From assembly GCA_934045905.1 (NCBI GenBank), contig OW203766.1, positions 17,230,309 through 17,294,308 of the forward strand: DNA of 64,000 bases, written 5' to 3'. Position 1 is the stretch's first letter. Every line of letters starts with the position of its first letter. The notes under the pieces were generated by a model. That model made no database searches. It saw only the letters and a list, made by a program, of their open reading frames with translations, and was not told the DNA's origin. Shown piece by piece: positions 45,357 to 55,891 of the stretch. The position numbers and the translations under genes are program-made. Origin of the DNA: Leuctra nigra (taxonomy: Eukaryota; Arthropoda; Insecta; Plecoptera; Leuctridae).

Positions 45357-46502
45357 TTGAGCGAGCGAAGCGAGCGACTCCTTTTGACTCTTTTGACACG
45401 GACCTCCGTTTCTTTTTGTTGTTTTTACTTTTGGCTGTTAATCGCGTTTAAAATCAAAGGAGTCGACATCTGGAGGCTGCTTCGCCAACTAGCCTATGTA
45501 GGTCAAATTCATTTGTTTTTCATTTGTTTTCATCTGTCAATGGATTTTCAACCGGTGAATTTACCTATTAAAAGCAAACCAAAAGCAGCAAATCGATACT
45601 GTAGTGTGTCTCAATGTTCAAACAAAGAATCAACAGCTGCAGATGGACTCTCCTTTCATTTATTCCCGAATGACGATGTGCGGGAGAAACAATCATCTGC
45701 AATCTGCTTTGAAGATTGGCAAGAGGGTTTCCAAAATGCATGTTAGCTTTATTATTCTACGATGTTAGTGAGTAGGGAACATTTCAAAGAAGAGAACTTC
45801 TTTTACTCTTGTAAAACTTGTATTATATTGTTTTGATATATCTGAAATTAGTTCATAAATCGTCAATGAAGGCTGCTCTTACCCGAAAGCACTACACACT
45901 ACTTCTATACACCTTGTCTATCCTACACAGGACAAGTGCTGCTACCTAACCAGGTTTTAAACGCCAATAGAAGTCACACCGTTTCAACGATCGATCTGAA
46001 ATTTTGCACACAATATGTAGAGACAACCTTTTCTGTTTGCAGACCCAAATTTTTTTGAAATCCATTCATTGGTTAAAATTTAAATAAACATCTCCTGATA
46101 GGTTGAAAAATTAAAATGGTCTTCGACAAATCTGATCAAACTCATATTTTTGCATGGTCAATAAGACCAGCATTATTTCTTATTTTACAAATGTTCATAC
46201 CAATCAGTTAAGAAAGTATGAACTTATTGACATTTTTAATAGCTGTCAGAAATGAAGTATCGAAATGATGTTTTCCAGTGCCAGTTGAATTGAATCTGAT
46301 TTGCTACATGTACCAGGGTGCTTAGATGCTATTTTCAAGTTTCGATGAAAATCATATACTTTTAATATGTTGATTGAGTGGATCATATTTCAATTCAATA
46401 TAGATGTATATGTTTTCTGTGCGTTGTGTACGCATTTCCGGTTCGAGAATTTACCCGTACCCGTGCTCGCTCATCAACGCGTTGCACTGAGCGTTTTCCT
46501 AG
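45357..46502 (+). mobile_element. Helitron-like element carrying a THAP-domain fragment
   Basis: It starts TTGAGCGAGCGAAGCGAGCG and ends with the CGCTCA/TGAGCG hairpin and CTAG (46,499-46,502). Compared with the 600-bp copy at 23,317, it contains ~480 extra bases (about 45,470-45,960) between the 5' segment and the first internal module. That extra DNA holds a broken THAP domain. The modules (GATCTGAAATTTTGCACACA at 45,993, and the CTCATATTTTTGCATGGTC module near 46,140) and the 3' end are otherwise conserved. Confidence 0.7.
45540..45835 (+). pseudogene. THAP-domain gene fragment, frameshifted
   Basis: From ATG at 45,540 the frame reads a THAP-type start (RYCSVSQCSNKE...SFHLFPNDD), with the CxxxC pair and the conserved SFHxFP motif of the C2CH zinc-binding DNA domain. 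After VREK the frame shifts. ALKIGKRVSK (about 45,703-45,733) is in the next frame, and the closing HFKEENFFY (45,780-45,806) is in another frame after a short disrupted stretch where the last Cys of C2CH should be. The domain is therefore in order but broken. THAP domains occur in P-element-type transposases and in host THAP proteins, and nothing C-terminal remains to tell which. Confidence 0.6.
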
Positions 46503-46737
46503 TAAAACAAATATTGATGGTAATTCGAACTGCAACATAGCAGTTTACCGTCAATTATTCTGACCTCGGGTGTACCTCTTCAGTGATATTATTTGAACCA
46601 AACACTCTCGACACCTTAATGTATCTACGATTGAAGTTAGTAACATAGAGTTGCTAGTAGATATTCAATGCATGGTACTAATGAGCAACCTATCATGCCT
46701 GCTGAATATCGATGTATTTAACCACGCCAGGTGTCGC

Positions 46738-46905
46738 TGTGGTCGACACGTGGCAACCCCTCCCCCCTCCCCCGCCCCACGTGTCAATATTGACCGTCAA
46801 CACCGCGTCTCTGGTTCGACTCGATGCCACCATCAGACGTCTCGCAAACGGCGAGATTGTTCCGCGCTGTTTGCCCAGCTGTCTCATTCCGATCACGTGG
46901 TCCGC
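46738..46905. promoter_or_regulatory. Three CACGTG E-boxes, two forming a hairpin around a C-rich loop
   Basis: CACGTG occurs near 46,748, 46,777 and 46,896 in a locally GC-rich block. The first two lie in the inverted pair GACACGTGG / CCACGTGTC, separated by a C-rich loop (CAACCCCTCCCCCCTCCCCC type). The site could bind bHLH factors as a cluster. No nearby gene start is recognised. Overlapping 79-125 codon frames on both strands are not convincing. Confidence 0.4.
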
Positions 46906-47115
46906 GAGATCGAACTTCTGGCAAGGGATCTTCAAATCGATATTCAAATAAGCAACGACGTTCAGTTTTCTGCTGAGCTTGATTTTTCTAGATTCCATTC
47001 GTTTGTCTCCATTTGACGTAATATTGCATTCGGCTCTCATATCGTTTATTTTTAGAACGTTTGTACTCATTTCTCAAAATATGACAGATCAAACTCAACC
47101 TTACAAATATGTGAT

Positions 47116-47142
47116 TTGTTGTGATTTGTTGTGATTTGTGTG
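47116..47142 (+). repeat. 10-bp tandem repeat, three units
   Basis: GTGATTTGTT recurs three times head to tail, an ordinary short tandem repeat. Confidence 0.75.
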
Positions 47143-47393
47143 TTTCCTTTATTCTTTTATGAAACAGCTTCGAATAACTAGACATGATTTTGGAGCCCAA
47201 AAATAGTTTCAAATTACTCGTTCTGATCTTAGGAGACATATTGGAGAGTTCTTGAGGAACATTGGAGAATGGAGACAATAATATTTCCTATAATTATCGC
47301 TATAACTTTTGATTTTGAACAATTCAAACTATATGCGAAAAATAACTAGAACAGCAAATATTTTAGTCGATCTTAGAAATAAACACCAACTTA

Positions 47394-48293
47394 TTGAGCG
47401 AGCGAAGCGAGCGTCTCCTTTTGGCTCTTTTGGCACGGACCTCTGTTTTTTTTTTTTTTTTTTTTGTTTTTGTTTTTGGCTGCTTATAGCCGATACACAG
47501 GTTGCACCGTTTCACCGATCGATCTGAAATTTTGCACACATGTTAAACACACCTTCTCTGTTTGCAGACCCTAATTTTTTTGAAATCCATTAATTGGTTG
47601 AAATTTAAATAATCATCTCCTGATAGGCTGAAAAATGAAAATGGACTTCGACAAATGTGATCGACCTTATATTTTGCATGGTCATTAACATTAACATTGT
47701 CTCTTATTTTACAAATTTTCAGCCAAATCCTCTTATTGGTTAAAATTTAAAAAAATATTTTATGTGCTTTTTGAAATTTAAACCAGAACCGTTTGACCGA
47801 TCAACTTGAAAATTTGCATGGTCATCGGGTCCAACATTATCTGTATTTTTGACAATTTTCAGACTAAACTGTGTTTAAATTCAAAAGTTATTGACAGTTT
47901 ACGGATATTTTGCGTGTTGTGGCTATCATACTTCTCGAATTTCATATTTCACGGCATCTTCGAATCTTCACTTCAAGGTTGTTAGAGCAGAAACTTTCAA
48001 ACGTATATTATGAAACTGAAAGGACCGTCTAAAATTTTTTTGAACGATATCCTGTGATTTTTGGAAATTAACAAGGAATCGTTCAATCATAAAGGTTCAA
48101 TCGATCAACTTAAAACTTTGCGTGGTTATTGGGACCAATATTTTAGGAATTGTTGGAGATTTTCATACAAGTCTGTGACAAAATTCAAGAATTATTGGCT
48201 TTTAATGACATTTTCGATAAACATAATTTCGGTTCGAGGTGTTGCGCGTATCCGTGCTCGCTCATCAAAGCGTTACTCAGAGCGTTTTCCTAG
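47394..48293 (+). mobile_element. Helitron-like element, 900 bp, four internal modules
   Basis: It starts TTGAGCGAGCGAAGCGAGCG and ends GAGCGTTTTCCTAG (CTAG 48,290-48,293) followed by T. Internal modules begin near 47,516 (GATCGATCTGAAATTTTGCA), 47,661 (GATCGACCTTATATTTTGCA), 47,795 (GACCGATCAACTTGAAAATT) and 48,098 (ATCGATCAACTTAAAACTTT). The spacing is about 145, 134 and 303 bp. A T-rich tract (47,443-47,470) sits near the 5' end. No protein-coding frame is present. Confidence 0.75.
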
Positions 48294-48929
48294 TAAAGAC
48301 AATATTAGTGCCCAAACTCGTGAAAATCTTTAAAAAAAAATAGAGACATTTTCAGAATTTCCAAGAGTTTGAAGACAAATATTGTATTTACAATGGTGTT
48401 TATGATGTTTTGTAGGTCGAATAATATAAGCTCCCTGGAACAAGGATGAATGTGACAACATTTCTTAAATTGTTCAAGAACCACCAAGAACCAACCAACA
48501 CCAGATAAGCCACCAATGTAAACCAGAGATTTCAATTCTTCTTTTAGAGGGAAAAGGTTCAATATTTCGAACTTAGATTGCGCCAGATTACGGATACATG
48601 GATATTCATCCTTTTAAAGCAAAAAAACGCGTTTTGAAAAATGTGTCACATTCATCCTTGTTCCGGGAAGCTCTTCAATTATTTTTCAGAGTTTTCGTAA
48701 ATTGAATAACTTACAAGAGTTATGACAATATTTAGGAAATATTTTCTCCAATATTTGCTTCCGAGTCCAGCGAATCTTAATTAGATATGGCGCCCAAAAT
48801 TAGTTTCAAATTACACGCTTAAAGTTTTCCCTTTGTCTTCAGTTTAATAATAGCATTTGTACCTATCAAGGGGCTTATCAACCGTTTTACAAAGCGTCTC
48901 CTAGCTACTCGTATCTGCATTGCTCCAGG

Positions 48930-49115
48930 ACTGAGGCTGGAGGGACCATGACCTATAATTGAACTCGAATTGGACATCACCGATCCCCCTCCTAGATAAT
49001 AGAGGAAATTGCACCACGACCACATTCAGGTCATAGCGGCTTATTGTCGGTCGCTGGATACGAACCAGTGACTACCAGAGTGTGGTCACTGACATCATTC
49101 CATTCCGTGACCAAG
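48930..49115 (-). repeat. tRNA-related SINE-like fragment (possible)
   Basis: On the minus strand, GGCTTGGTCACGG (A-box-like) and GGTTCGTATCC (B-box-like, about 49,057) are spaced as in tRNA-derived SINEs. The neighbouring sequence resembles other degraded family-F pieces. It is weak. Confidence 0.3.
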
Positions 49116-49239
49116 CCAGGGTAGTTATAAGAGCACGAGGACGATCATCTTTATGTCGCAGTCTTTCTGCTTTGACAATATCGAGGAAGAAGCGTTCGTC
49201 AATGACTTTCAAAATGAGTGAGATTTTAGTCCTTGGAAT

Positions 49240-49345
49240 TATTGGAAGCAGGGAACCGAAAAGAACCGGTATTTTTATAGGAACCGGAATCGGCACCCAT
49301 ATTAATTTTAAACATTATTTGCGTTTCATAACGGTTCCATAAGGG
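49240..49345 (+). repeat. GGAACC-rich dispersed repeat (family H), copy 1
   Basis: CAGGGAACCG, GGAACCGGAATCGG and AACGGTTCCATAAGGGTTC occur here and, in reverse orientation, at 53,490-53,610. Confidence 0.5.
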
Positions 49346-49709
49346 TTCTTTAAATAATTAAATGCATTGAATTTTTACTTCATTGCCTTTCAAATAAGAA
49401 ATTATTTATTACCATTTACCGTCTTTCAAATAATGATCACCGAGTCGGTGGGCATTCACATCGCATTTTGGTGGACCTTTTTTAATGCTTCTGTGCCGGG
49501 AGAACGGTTGACAGGAGCACTCCAATTTTTTTTTCTCATGCTTATAACAGATTTGAGTTGTTGCTGGACATTTTGTTTTTTAAATTTTTGAACTGGAAAA
49601 GCGCATGAAAATTTTTGAAACTTTTCATTTTTTTGTCAACTTTAGGCTATCACAACTCACGTAATTATTGTTATATCGTAAAAGTAAAATGTCCAGCAAC
49701 AATGTGCAT

Positions 49710-49800
49710 ATATTGGTAACACATGCTGAAAATTTGAAATTAATCGGTCAATCGGCTTGCTGCTCAAACGGGAATTAAAAATGTACTAAAACCTTCAAAT
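49710..49800 (-). mobile_element. Helitron-like element fragment (one module)
   Basis: On the minus strand it reads CAAGCCGATTGACCGATTAATTTCAAATTTT, a single diverged copy of the family's internal module. Confidence 0.35.
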
Positions 49801-50356
49801 GATAATTTTCCAGCTCATTTTCTAGTCCACATTTGCAGCGAATATTTCCCCTCCTTCTTGTCACCTACAAGACATTAATTTAACTGTCAACGCAGCGATA
49901 ACACGACTCGAGAGTCGAGAGCGGATCAGTTTCACCCTGTGGGTAGAATGACGTCATTCATTGTGTTGATAAACACATGTGCTCTGCATCTTTCACTAAC
50001 TCAAGGGAATAAATTTACTCGGTGTGTCAATGCGAAGTCAATGCCCAATTAGAATTGCATTAAATATATTCAATAATTATCAAAAATGAAATAAAATGAA
50101 ATACAAATTATGGAATACCTACCCAAAAATATTTGAACAGTAATTAGCTTGCGCAACATGATTTGGAAATGTATTATTATATTCAGTTAGCTGGAGACAC
50201 TTTATTGTTTCTATTGTGCCGATTGCAATGAATGTGGATGCTATATACATTGATGAAATGCACTGAATTTGCACCGATTGTTACATCTAAGGAGATGATT
50301 GCTAATGAGCTCGACCGAACATCTCAATTTCTATAGTTTCTTTTTGTTAGAAGTGT

Positions 50357-50576
50357 AGGTACACTCCCCCAAATAATAAACGGTACTTGGTACAAAACGT
50401 ATTGGCTGCTGGGCCGGTTCCTTGGCAATCAATCCTTGTTGTTATCAATGAAATCAGAGCTCACCTAAAAGAGTTAGATAATGCGTTAGCACTGACTTCA
50501 TGAGATGATGCCATCAAACATTAATCAGTCAATTCATTTTCTTTCGAGTACCGTTTATTATTTGGGGGAGTGTACC
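50357..50576. mobile_element. MITE family B, intact, 220 bp
   Basis: Perfect 31-bp inverted ends begin AGGTACACTCCCCCAAATAA (left 50,357-50,387, right 50,546-50,576). The interior TTGGCTGCTGG...TTGTTATCAATGAAATCAGA corresponds, in reverse, to the middles of the 28.3 and 43.1 kb copies. The preserved ends suggest this is the youngest B copy here. Confidence 0.8.
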
Positions 50577-50599
50577 TACTTCCTATTATACAAAGTGTA

Positions 50600-51006
50600 C
50601 ATGGGCGTCCGCAGCATTTATGCCAGGTGGGGGCAGGGCAAGGAAATAATATTTTACGGGTTAAGGGGGGTGTGGGGGACGCGCCCCCCACCCTGCCCCG
50701 CAAGGCGTGTTTTGGATTTTGGACACTTTGAAATCAATTTTGAGACGTTATGATGTGTATTTTGTTGAAATATTCAATATTTTTAAATATTGCACTTTGG
50801 GGGGGAGGGGGGGGGGGGAATGCTCAAACCTGCCCCGCAGGGCAATTTTTGGTTTCTTGACACTTTGAAATCAATTTTCTTTAGTTTTTTTGGTTACAAA
50901 ATGAGACTATACGTAAAACCCCAGAACATTTTAATGTTTTCCTGACATCCAGGGGGGGGGGGGGGGGGGCAAGCGCCCCCCTTGCCCCTCCCTGTTGACG
51001 CCCATG
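50600..51006. mobile_element. hAT-like non-autonomous element, 407 bp, 8-bp target duplication
   Basis: AAAGTGTA occurs at 50,592-50,599 and again at 51,007-51,014, immediately outside perfect 10-bp ends CATGGGCGTC / GACGCCCATG. An 8-bp duplication is diagnostic of hAT-type transposition. The interior has two long G tracts (50,799-50,818 with one A, and G18 at 50,952-50,969), CCTGCCCCGCA direct repeats, and a TTGACACTTTGAAATCAATTTT segment duplicated near 50,722 and 50,859. No transposase remains. Confidence 0.85.
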
Positions 51007-51621
51007 AAAGTGTATTTTCTTGCCTTTTTTGATATTAGTAACATTTTCATATCTCTGGACATGAACAATATTATTCAATTATTCAATTATTCATAACAAA
51101 ATGAAGATTGCAACTACATTTTTAGGCTTCGTTCGATTATTGTGAAAAAGCTTACGAATATTAAGTTCATAAGCAACAGTTTGCCTTCCTTCCAATGATC
51201 TGTAAGTTATCCCGTTTGTAGTAATTCAATCGCTTGTAATTTAGAAGAGTCAATATCCTACAATAGCGCGGAAAGATATAAATCAGTATTTTCCATAGAT
51301 ATTTTGGGAAATATTTTATATTTACCCTGAATACTCGGTCTATTTGTCTTCAAATAATGATGTAAACATCATCATAGTTGGGAATGGGATCAATTATTTA
51401 CCTACTTATTTTTTGGTCCATGATTTGTAGCGAGATCTTCCAACCTACTCGATTAGTTTGAAGAAAAATGATGGATGGATTTTACAAATTTTACTCCGAT
51501 TGAGTTCAGAACAGTCAAAACTAACAATTATTGAAAGTATACATGTTTAGGATGTAGACAAACAAAAATTATTATTGTGGGATGGTAGGATGACTAGTTT
51601 TGAAGTAATTGATATAGAAAA

Positions 51622-51760
51622 GAGGTTGCCATGACAACAAAGTCTTCACCATGGTAACACATTGTTGTGGTCTTAGAAAATGACATCACCAGTCAGTCCA
51701 AAATGTCATATTATATTTCAATGTGACATTACTTTTGATAATGCTTATATTGTTATTAGG
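51622..51760 (-). repeat. Dispersed repeat family I, copy 2 (reverse)
   Basis: On the minus strand it reads GTGATGTCATTTTC...ACAATGTGTTACCATGGTGA...TTGTCATGGCAACCTC, collinear with 27,880-28,030. Confidence 0.5.
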
Positions 51761-52370
51761 TTGATACTATTCTAGCCAGTGGCGCCGACTACGTGGGTGC
51801 TCCGAGGTTCGATGACCCATAAAAATAATTTTAAGAAATCAAATAATCAAATTAAATTATTTATTTCCCACTTAAAATATGAATCGATTTATTAGTAATC
51901 TTTAGAATTCAGAGAGAATATAGTTTTTTCTATAATTGATACTTAATTAATTTATAATTATGTTAATATTCCCTCTTTTTGATATATTTTTAATTTGGGT
52001 ATTGTTATTAAATGTTGAAGTATTGACTACTGTTGTAATTTGAAAATGATAACTATTGATAACATTGTTGAAACTGCACTCAAAACGCATAAAAAAATAC
52101 TAAAATTAGGGATGATATACAAAAAACAGGGCTGTGCGCCCCGGACCTGCCTGCATGTCATCTTCCTCCCTTCAACCACACACAATTAATTGTAATACAT
52201 TATTTTTCGGGCACTAAGTTCGTAGGAAGGTCACTCAAACAGTATGAACGCATAAAAAATAAAGTTTATAGCGTCCCAGAATCACGTATAATTTGTTTAA
52301 ATTCTAAGTAACGCTCTTTGGGGCCTAGAACTGGGGTCTCTATGACCATCATCCGGATATAGCAGTCCCG
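51761..52370. other. AT-rich DNA without recognised features
   Basis: Nothing supported beyond very AT-rich sequence. Confidence 0.4.
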
Positions 52371-52397
52371 CCCCCCCCCCCCCCCCCCCCCCCCCCC
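52371..52397. repeat. Poly(C) tract, C27
   Basis: This is the longest uninterrupted homopolymer in the window. The adjacent 70-73 codon frames are artefacts. Confidence 0.9.
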
Positions 52398-52672
52398 ATG
52401 ATCATGATGGAAAACCGTTCCTCTGTCGGGCACCCATTGGATTTTGCAAAAGTCGGCGCCCCTGATTCTAGCATTCATCTCAGACTAGGTAGTTTCAAAT
52501 TTTGTAAAATGTCTCAGGATAGAATGCCATGGCAGGAATCGAGCCCTGGCCCCCCAGGTGGCTGTTTGAGTGGACTACAAGTATACATTAACTGTCCAGG
52601 TGGGGTGACCACTCATTGACCTTACTTTGCATATTCTGATCTGATCACAAAATATTTCTGTCAAAACAGTAG

Positions 52673-52725
52673 TACCATAGACATTGAAGAGCTTTCGGCT
52701 TGGAGGCTATACAATGTCTATGGTA
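52673..52725. repeat. Short perfect hairpin, 14-bp stem
   Basis: TACCATAGACATTG (52,673-52,686) and CAATGTCTATGGTA (52,712-52,725) pair perfectly across a 25-nt loop. Stem and loop sizes are compatible with a tiny foldback relic or a transcribed hairpin. Confidence 0.8.
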
Positions 52726-53489
52726 GCACCTAGTTCAAAAGAACAAAGCATCAGTTCGCTCGCTGCTGTCTGTAAATCTTTTTCAAACTCGATTTATTTG
52801 ATTTATAAAGTTTCGTAGAAAAAAGCGGAAAAAAGGTAGATTCTTGTTGGTCTTTATAGGTTAGTGATGTTTGCGTAAAATTACATGCTACGCATTCTCT
52901 TTGTGAATTCAAATTGGGGAGATTAATATTTATTTAAATACTAAATACCCATTGCTTTAAATACCCTTATAAAGTTCAAGAATTATTAAATAAAAGTATA
53001 AAATAATTACAATATTGTGAAATAAATGGTTATAATTGCATTGAAAATCGATAACCAAATAAATAAACACATTCTCTAAGTATAAATAATAAATTATAGT
53101 CCAATAATAATGAACTATAATTATTACGTCCATAATTATTAATGAAATGAACAATTACAACATTGTGAATACATTGAAAAACAATAAACAAGTGCAAACG
53201 CTCATATCCACCAAATGTTATCGCATTCATTTTCTAGGAAGTAAACACGTCTGGAATGAATGAAATCTAATCTGTCTAGCCGTTAAAATTTATGACCTCC
53301 TCCAGCGTTTCACATGTCGCCACTTGGGAGTGGGGGGTGATTTCGCACGCCAGCTATTTCAGCGAGCCTTTTAAGAAATAGGCCAAAGTCAAACGTGAAT
53401 TCCCACCTTAATGTTAGACATTTCTGAGCATGTAAGTTACCAAAGTAGATTTTAAAAAATACACTTGAATTATTGTCTGAATTTGATGG

Positions 53490-53610
53490 CACCGATTGGA
53501 ACCCTTATGGAACCGAAATAAAACCGGAACCGGAACCGTTATTTTTAAAAACTTGGAACTGATACCGGAACCGTTACCGATATTCATTTCGGTTCCAGTC
53601 CCTGATTGGA
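53490..53610 (-). repeat. GGAACC-rich dispersed repeat (family H), copy 2
   Basis: CCGGAACCGGAACCGTTA, GGAACCCTTATGGAACCG and GGTTCCAGTCCCTG appear in the reverse order of the copy at 49,240-49,345. Confidence 0.5.
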
Positions 53611-53929
53611 AGGTTCCGTACTACTAGGTCATGACCACCTCCTTCCTATGACTCATACTTATTTTCATAATTATCATTATCATCATTATCATTCTTGCAT
53701 CGCTATTCGACCCTAAAAAACACAGTCTTCTGTGAAGGTTGGGAGGCTGGGATCAAAACAAAGTCAACTATAAAAAATGCTGTTCTTTGGTGAATAACAT
53801 CTAATTTCAGCAAGAAAATGAATAAATATGTGCTGTAGTGAAATATTCTACGGTAGACACTGAGGTACTCAACCATTTCTTTTCTTACGCGATTTAGTAT
53901 TTAATATAACTTGAACTGAACACACAACA

Positions 53930-54035
53930 ATTTCCATGAGAATTACTTTAATTCTTGCCGCTGGTCGGCGTACTGCAACGTTTAGTGTCGAATTAGGCAA
54001 GCTAAAGATCAGTGGGACGTTAAACAAAACAGAAA
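53930..54035 (-). repeat. SINE-like fragment (family F, reverse)
   Basis: On the minus strand it starts GTTTAACGTCCCACTGATC, the family F type of start. Only ~100 bp is recognisable. Confidence 0.3.
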
Positions 54036-54359
54036 ATGAGAGTTGCGCCAACACTTTAGCGGTCCGCTGTCACATGTGGCTCTTGGTTCAAGCTGTGGTG
54101 CAATTATGAACTAACCGCTGTGGTTCACTGCTGTCATCACACAACTCGTACTGTTTCTCCTCACAAATTGCGTCAGTTTTTCTTTATTTCCACGACGAAT
54201 CTTCGTATATTTTACTCGAGGACGAAAATGTAGAATCTTGAATCTGATTTCATCTGACAACTGAGCACAATCTCGCCACGTCAAACCCAAATCTTCTCGG
54301 AGGGAAGTTTTAATTTTCATATTTTGGCCAACAGCTGGCGCCTGACTAGAGAGACGGAT

Positions 54360-54376
54360 GGGGGGGGGGGGGGGGG
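54360..54376. repeat. Poly(G) tract, G17
   Basis: An uninterrupted G run, 64 bp before repeat family E. Confidence 0.9.
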
Positions 54377-54439
54377 TAGAGTCTAGTTTGAATCGATGCT
54401 AAGGGATGCTCTATTTGCAACTTATTTGTCGATTTATCT

Positions 54440-54572
54440 AGTGGAGCGGTCGCTCCACGCCAGCCAAGTCGTACGGTGCGCGCACACACTCATTTAAAAA
54501 GGCTGGAGCAAACCCACTTTTACTGTAAGCATCAAAGTGGCATTTTCGGCCTACTGGATCTTAAAATTGGAA
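54440..54572. repeat. Dispersed repeat family E, copy 2
   Basis: GTGGAGCGGTCGCTCCACGC through GGCCTACTGGATCTTAAAAT, collinear with 33,544-33,680. Confidence 0.6.
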
Positions 54573-54754
54573 AATCTCACATTGTTGCGATATATCTTAA
54601 TTTCGAGCTATGGCCCACTCTACAACATATACCAAATTTGGGAACAATAGGTTACGCCCTTTGCGCGCTAGAGGGCCGTGAAAACAGTGTTTTAGGGCGG
54701 TTTTCATAATAATCTCAGTAGTAGTAGTAGGGTGGAGCTAAAATATGGTAAACA

Positions 54755-55745
54755 GGCCACAGCATAAACAGCTGAACCGATTGATTTAAAATTTTTACCA
54801 CATATGCACTTTTGGCGTCTGAGGTGCCTTTTGCTATAACTGGTTTTATGCCGCCATTTTGAAACCGGAAGTGACGTCATATCTCGTCAACGGCTGGACC
54901 GATTGGAACGAAAATTGCGCCAAACGATCCAAACGGTCATCTATATGCATGATAAGTAGCAAAAGACTAAACATTATGTTAAAGAAACCGGAAATGACGT
55001 AATGAAATTTGAAATACATCGATTGGCTTTTTGGCAACAAAGATTGATTCGATTATTTTGATATTGATGTAACGTATGTACTTTTGACGTCTCATGTGAC
55101 TTGTTATAAAACCAACCGGAAGCCGCCATTTTGAAACCGGAAGTGACATCATATATCAATAACGGCTAAATAGATTTCAACGAAACCAGCGCAAAACAAT
55201 TTAGACGGTCAACTTTATGTATTATCATCAATAATATTTGCAGTTTCTCATACCTAAACCGGAAATGACGTCACACATTTTAATAATCTCACAAATTTTT
55301 ATTTTGATGCAATAAATATACTATTTGAGACAGCTTATAAAATTATAATCATGTTTCAAATATACTTCAAGGGGTCAGAGATTTCAGCCGCCATTTTTAA
55401 ACCGGAAGTAACGTCATATCTCAAAAACTGGTAGACAAATCGGTATGAAACTAGCGCCAAACGATTCGGATGGCCATCTCTATGGAATATGAACAGTACA
55501 AATAGAATTTTCCTATTTATGAGACCGGAAATGACGTCATTCAAATGTATAAATTATTATAATTCCCTCCTATACAATAAATACATATTCAGAAAGCTTA
55601 AAATGATACACATCATTTATAGAAATAAATTCTATGTGGCATTGCAGAAAGTTCAGCAGCCATTTTGAAAACCGAAGTGTTTCCATATCTCGGAACTGGG
55701 TTGACTGATTGGAATGAAACCTTTGCTATTCTTCGTGAAAGATCA
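54755..55745 (+). repeat. Degenerate array with YY1/ETS/CRE-like motif blocks
   Basis: GCCGCCATTTTGAAACCGGA-type blocks followed by GTGACGTCATATCTC recur near 54,850, 55,122, 55,387 and 55,658 (spacing 272, 265, 271). Shorter ACCGGAAATGACGT blocks lie half-way between them (54,987, 55,257 and 55,525), so the real unit is about 135 bp. Each full block joins a YY1-type GCCGCCAT, an ETS-type CCGGAAGT and a CRE-type TGACGTCA. Another shared line, GACCGATTGGAACGAAA...GCGCCAAACGAT, also recurs. The 60-64 codon minus-strand frames are repeat artefacts. Confidence 0.75.
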
Positions 55746-55891
55746 TTTAAAGCAATTATTTAGGACCATACGCTGCTATTCATTAGTGGTAACGAAATTG
55801 TAAAGGGTGATGATTTTTTAAAAGAATTTAGTAATTGTTCATTTCATATGTGTCACAAGTTGTTAGAATAAACTAAAAAAAGGAGTGATAT

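Noticed and set aside
45136..45360. 74-codon + frame directly before the Helitron-like element
   Set aside because: It begins inside MITE D and ends at the Helitron-like 5' border. No domain was recognised.
46651..47070. 121- and 125-codon frames on opposite strands over the E-box block
   Set aside because: Mutually overlapping, without domain or splice signals. Local GC content explains them.
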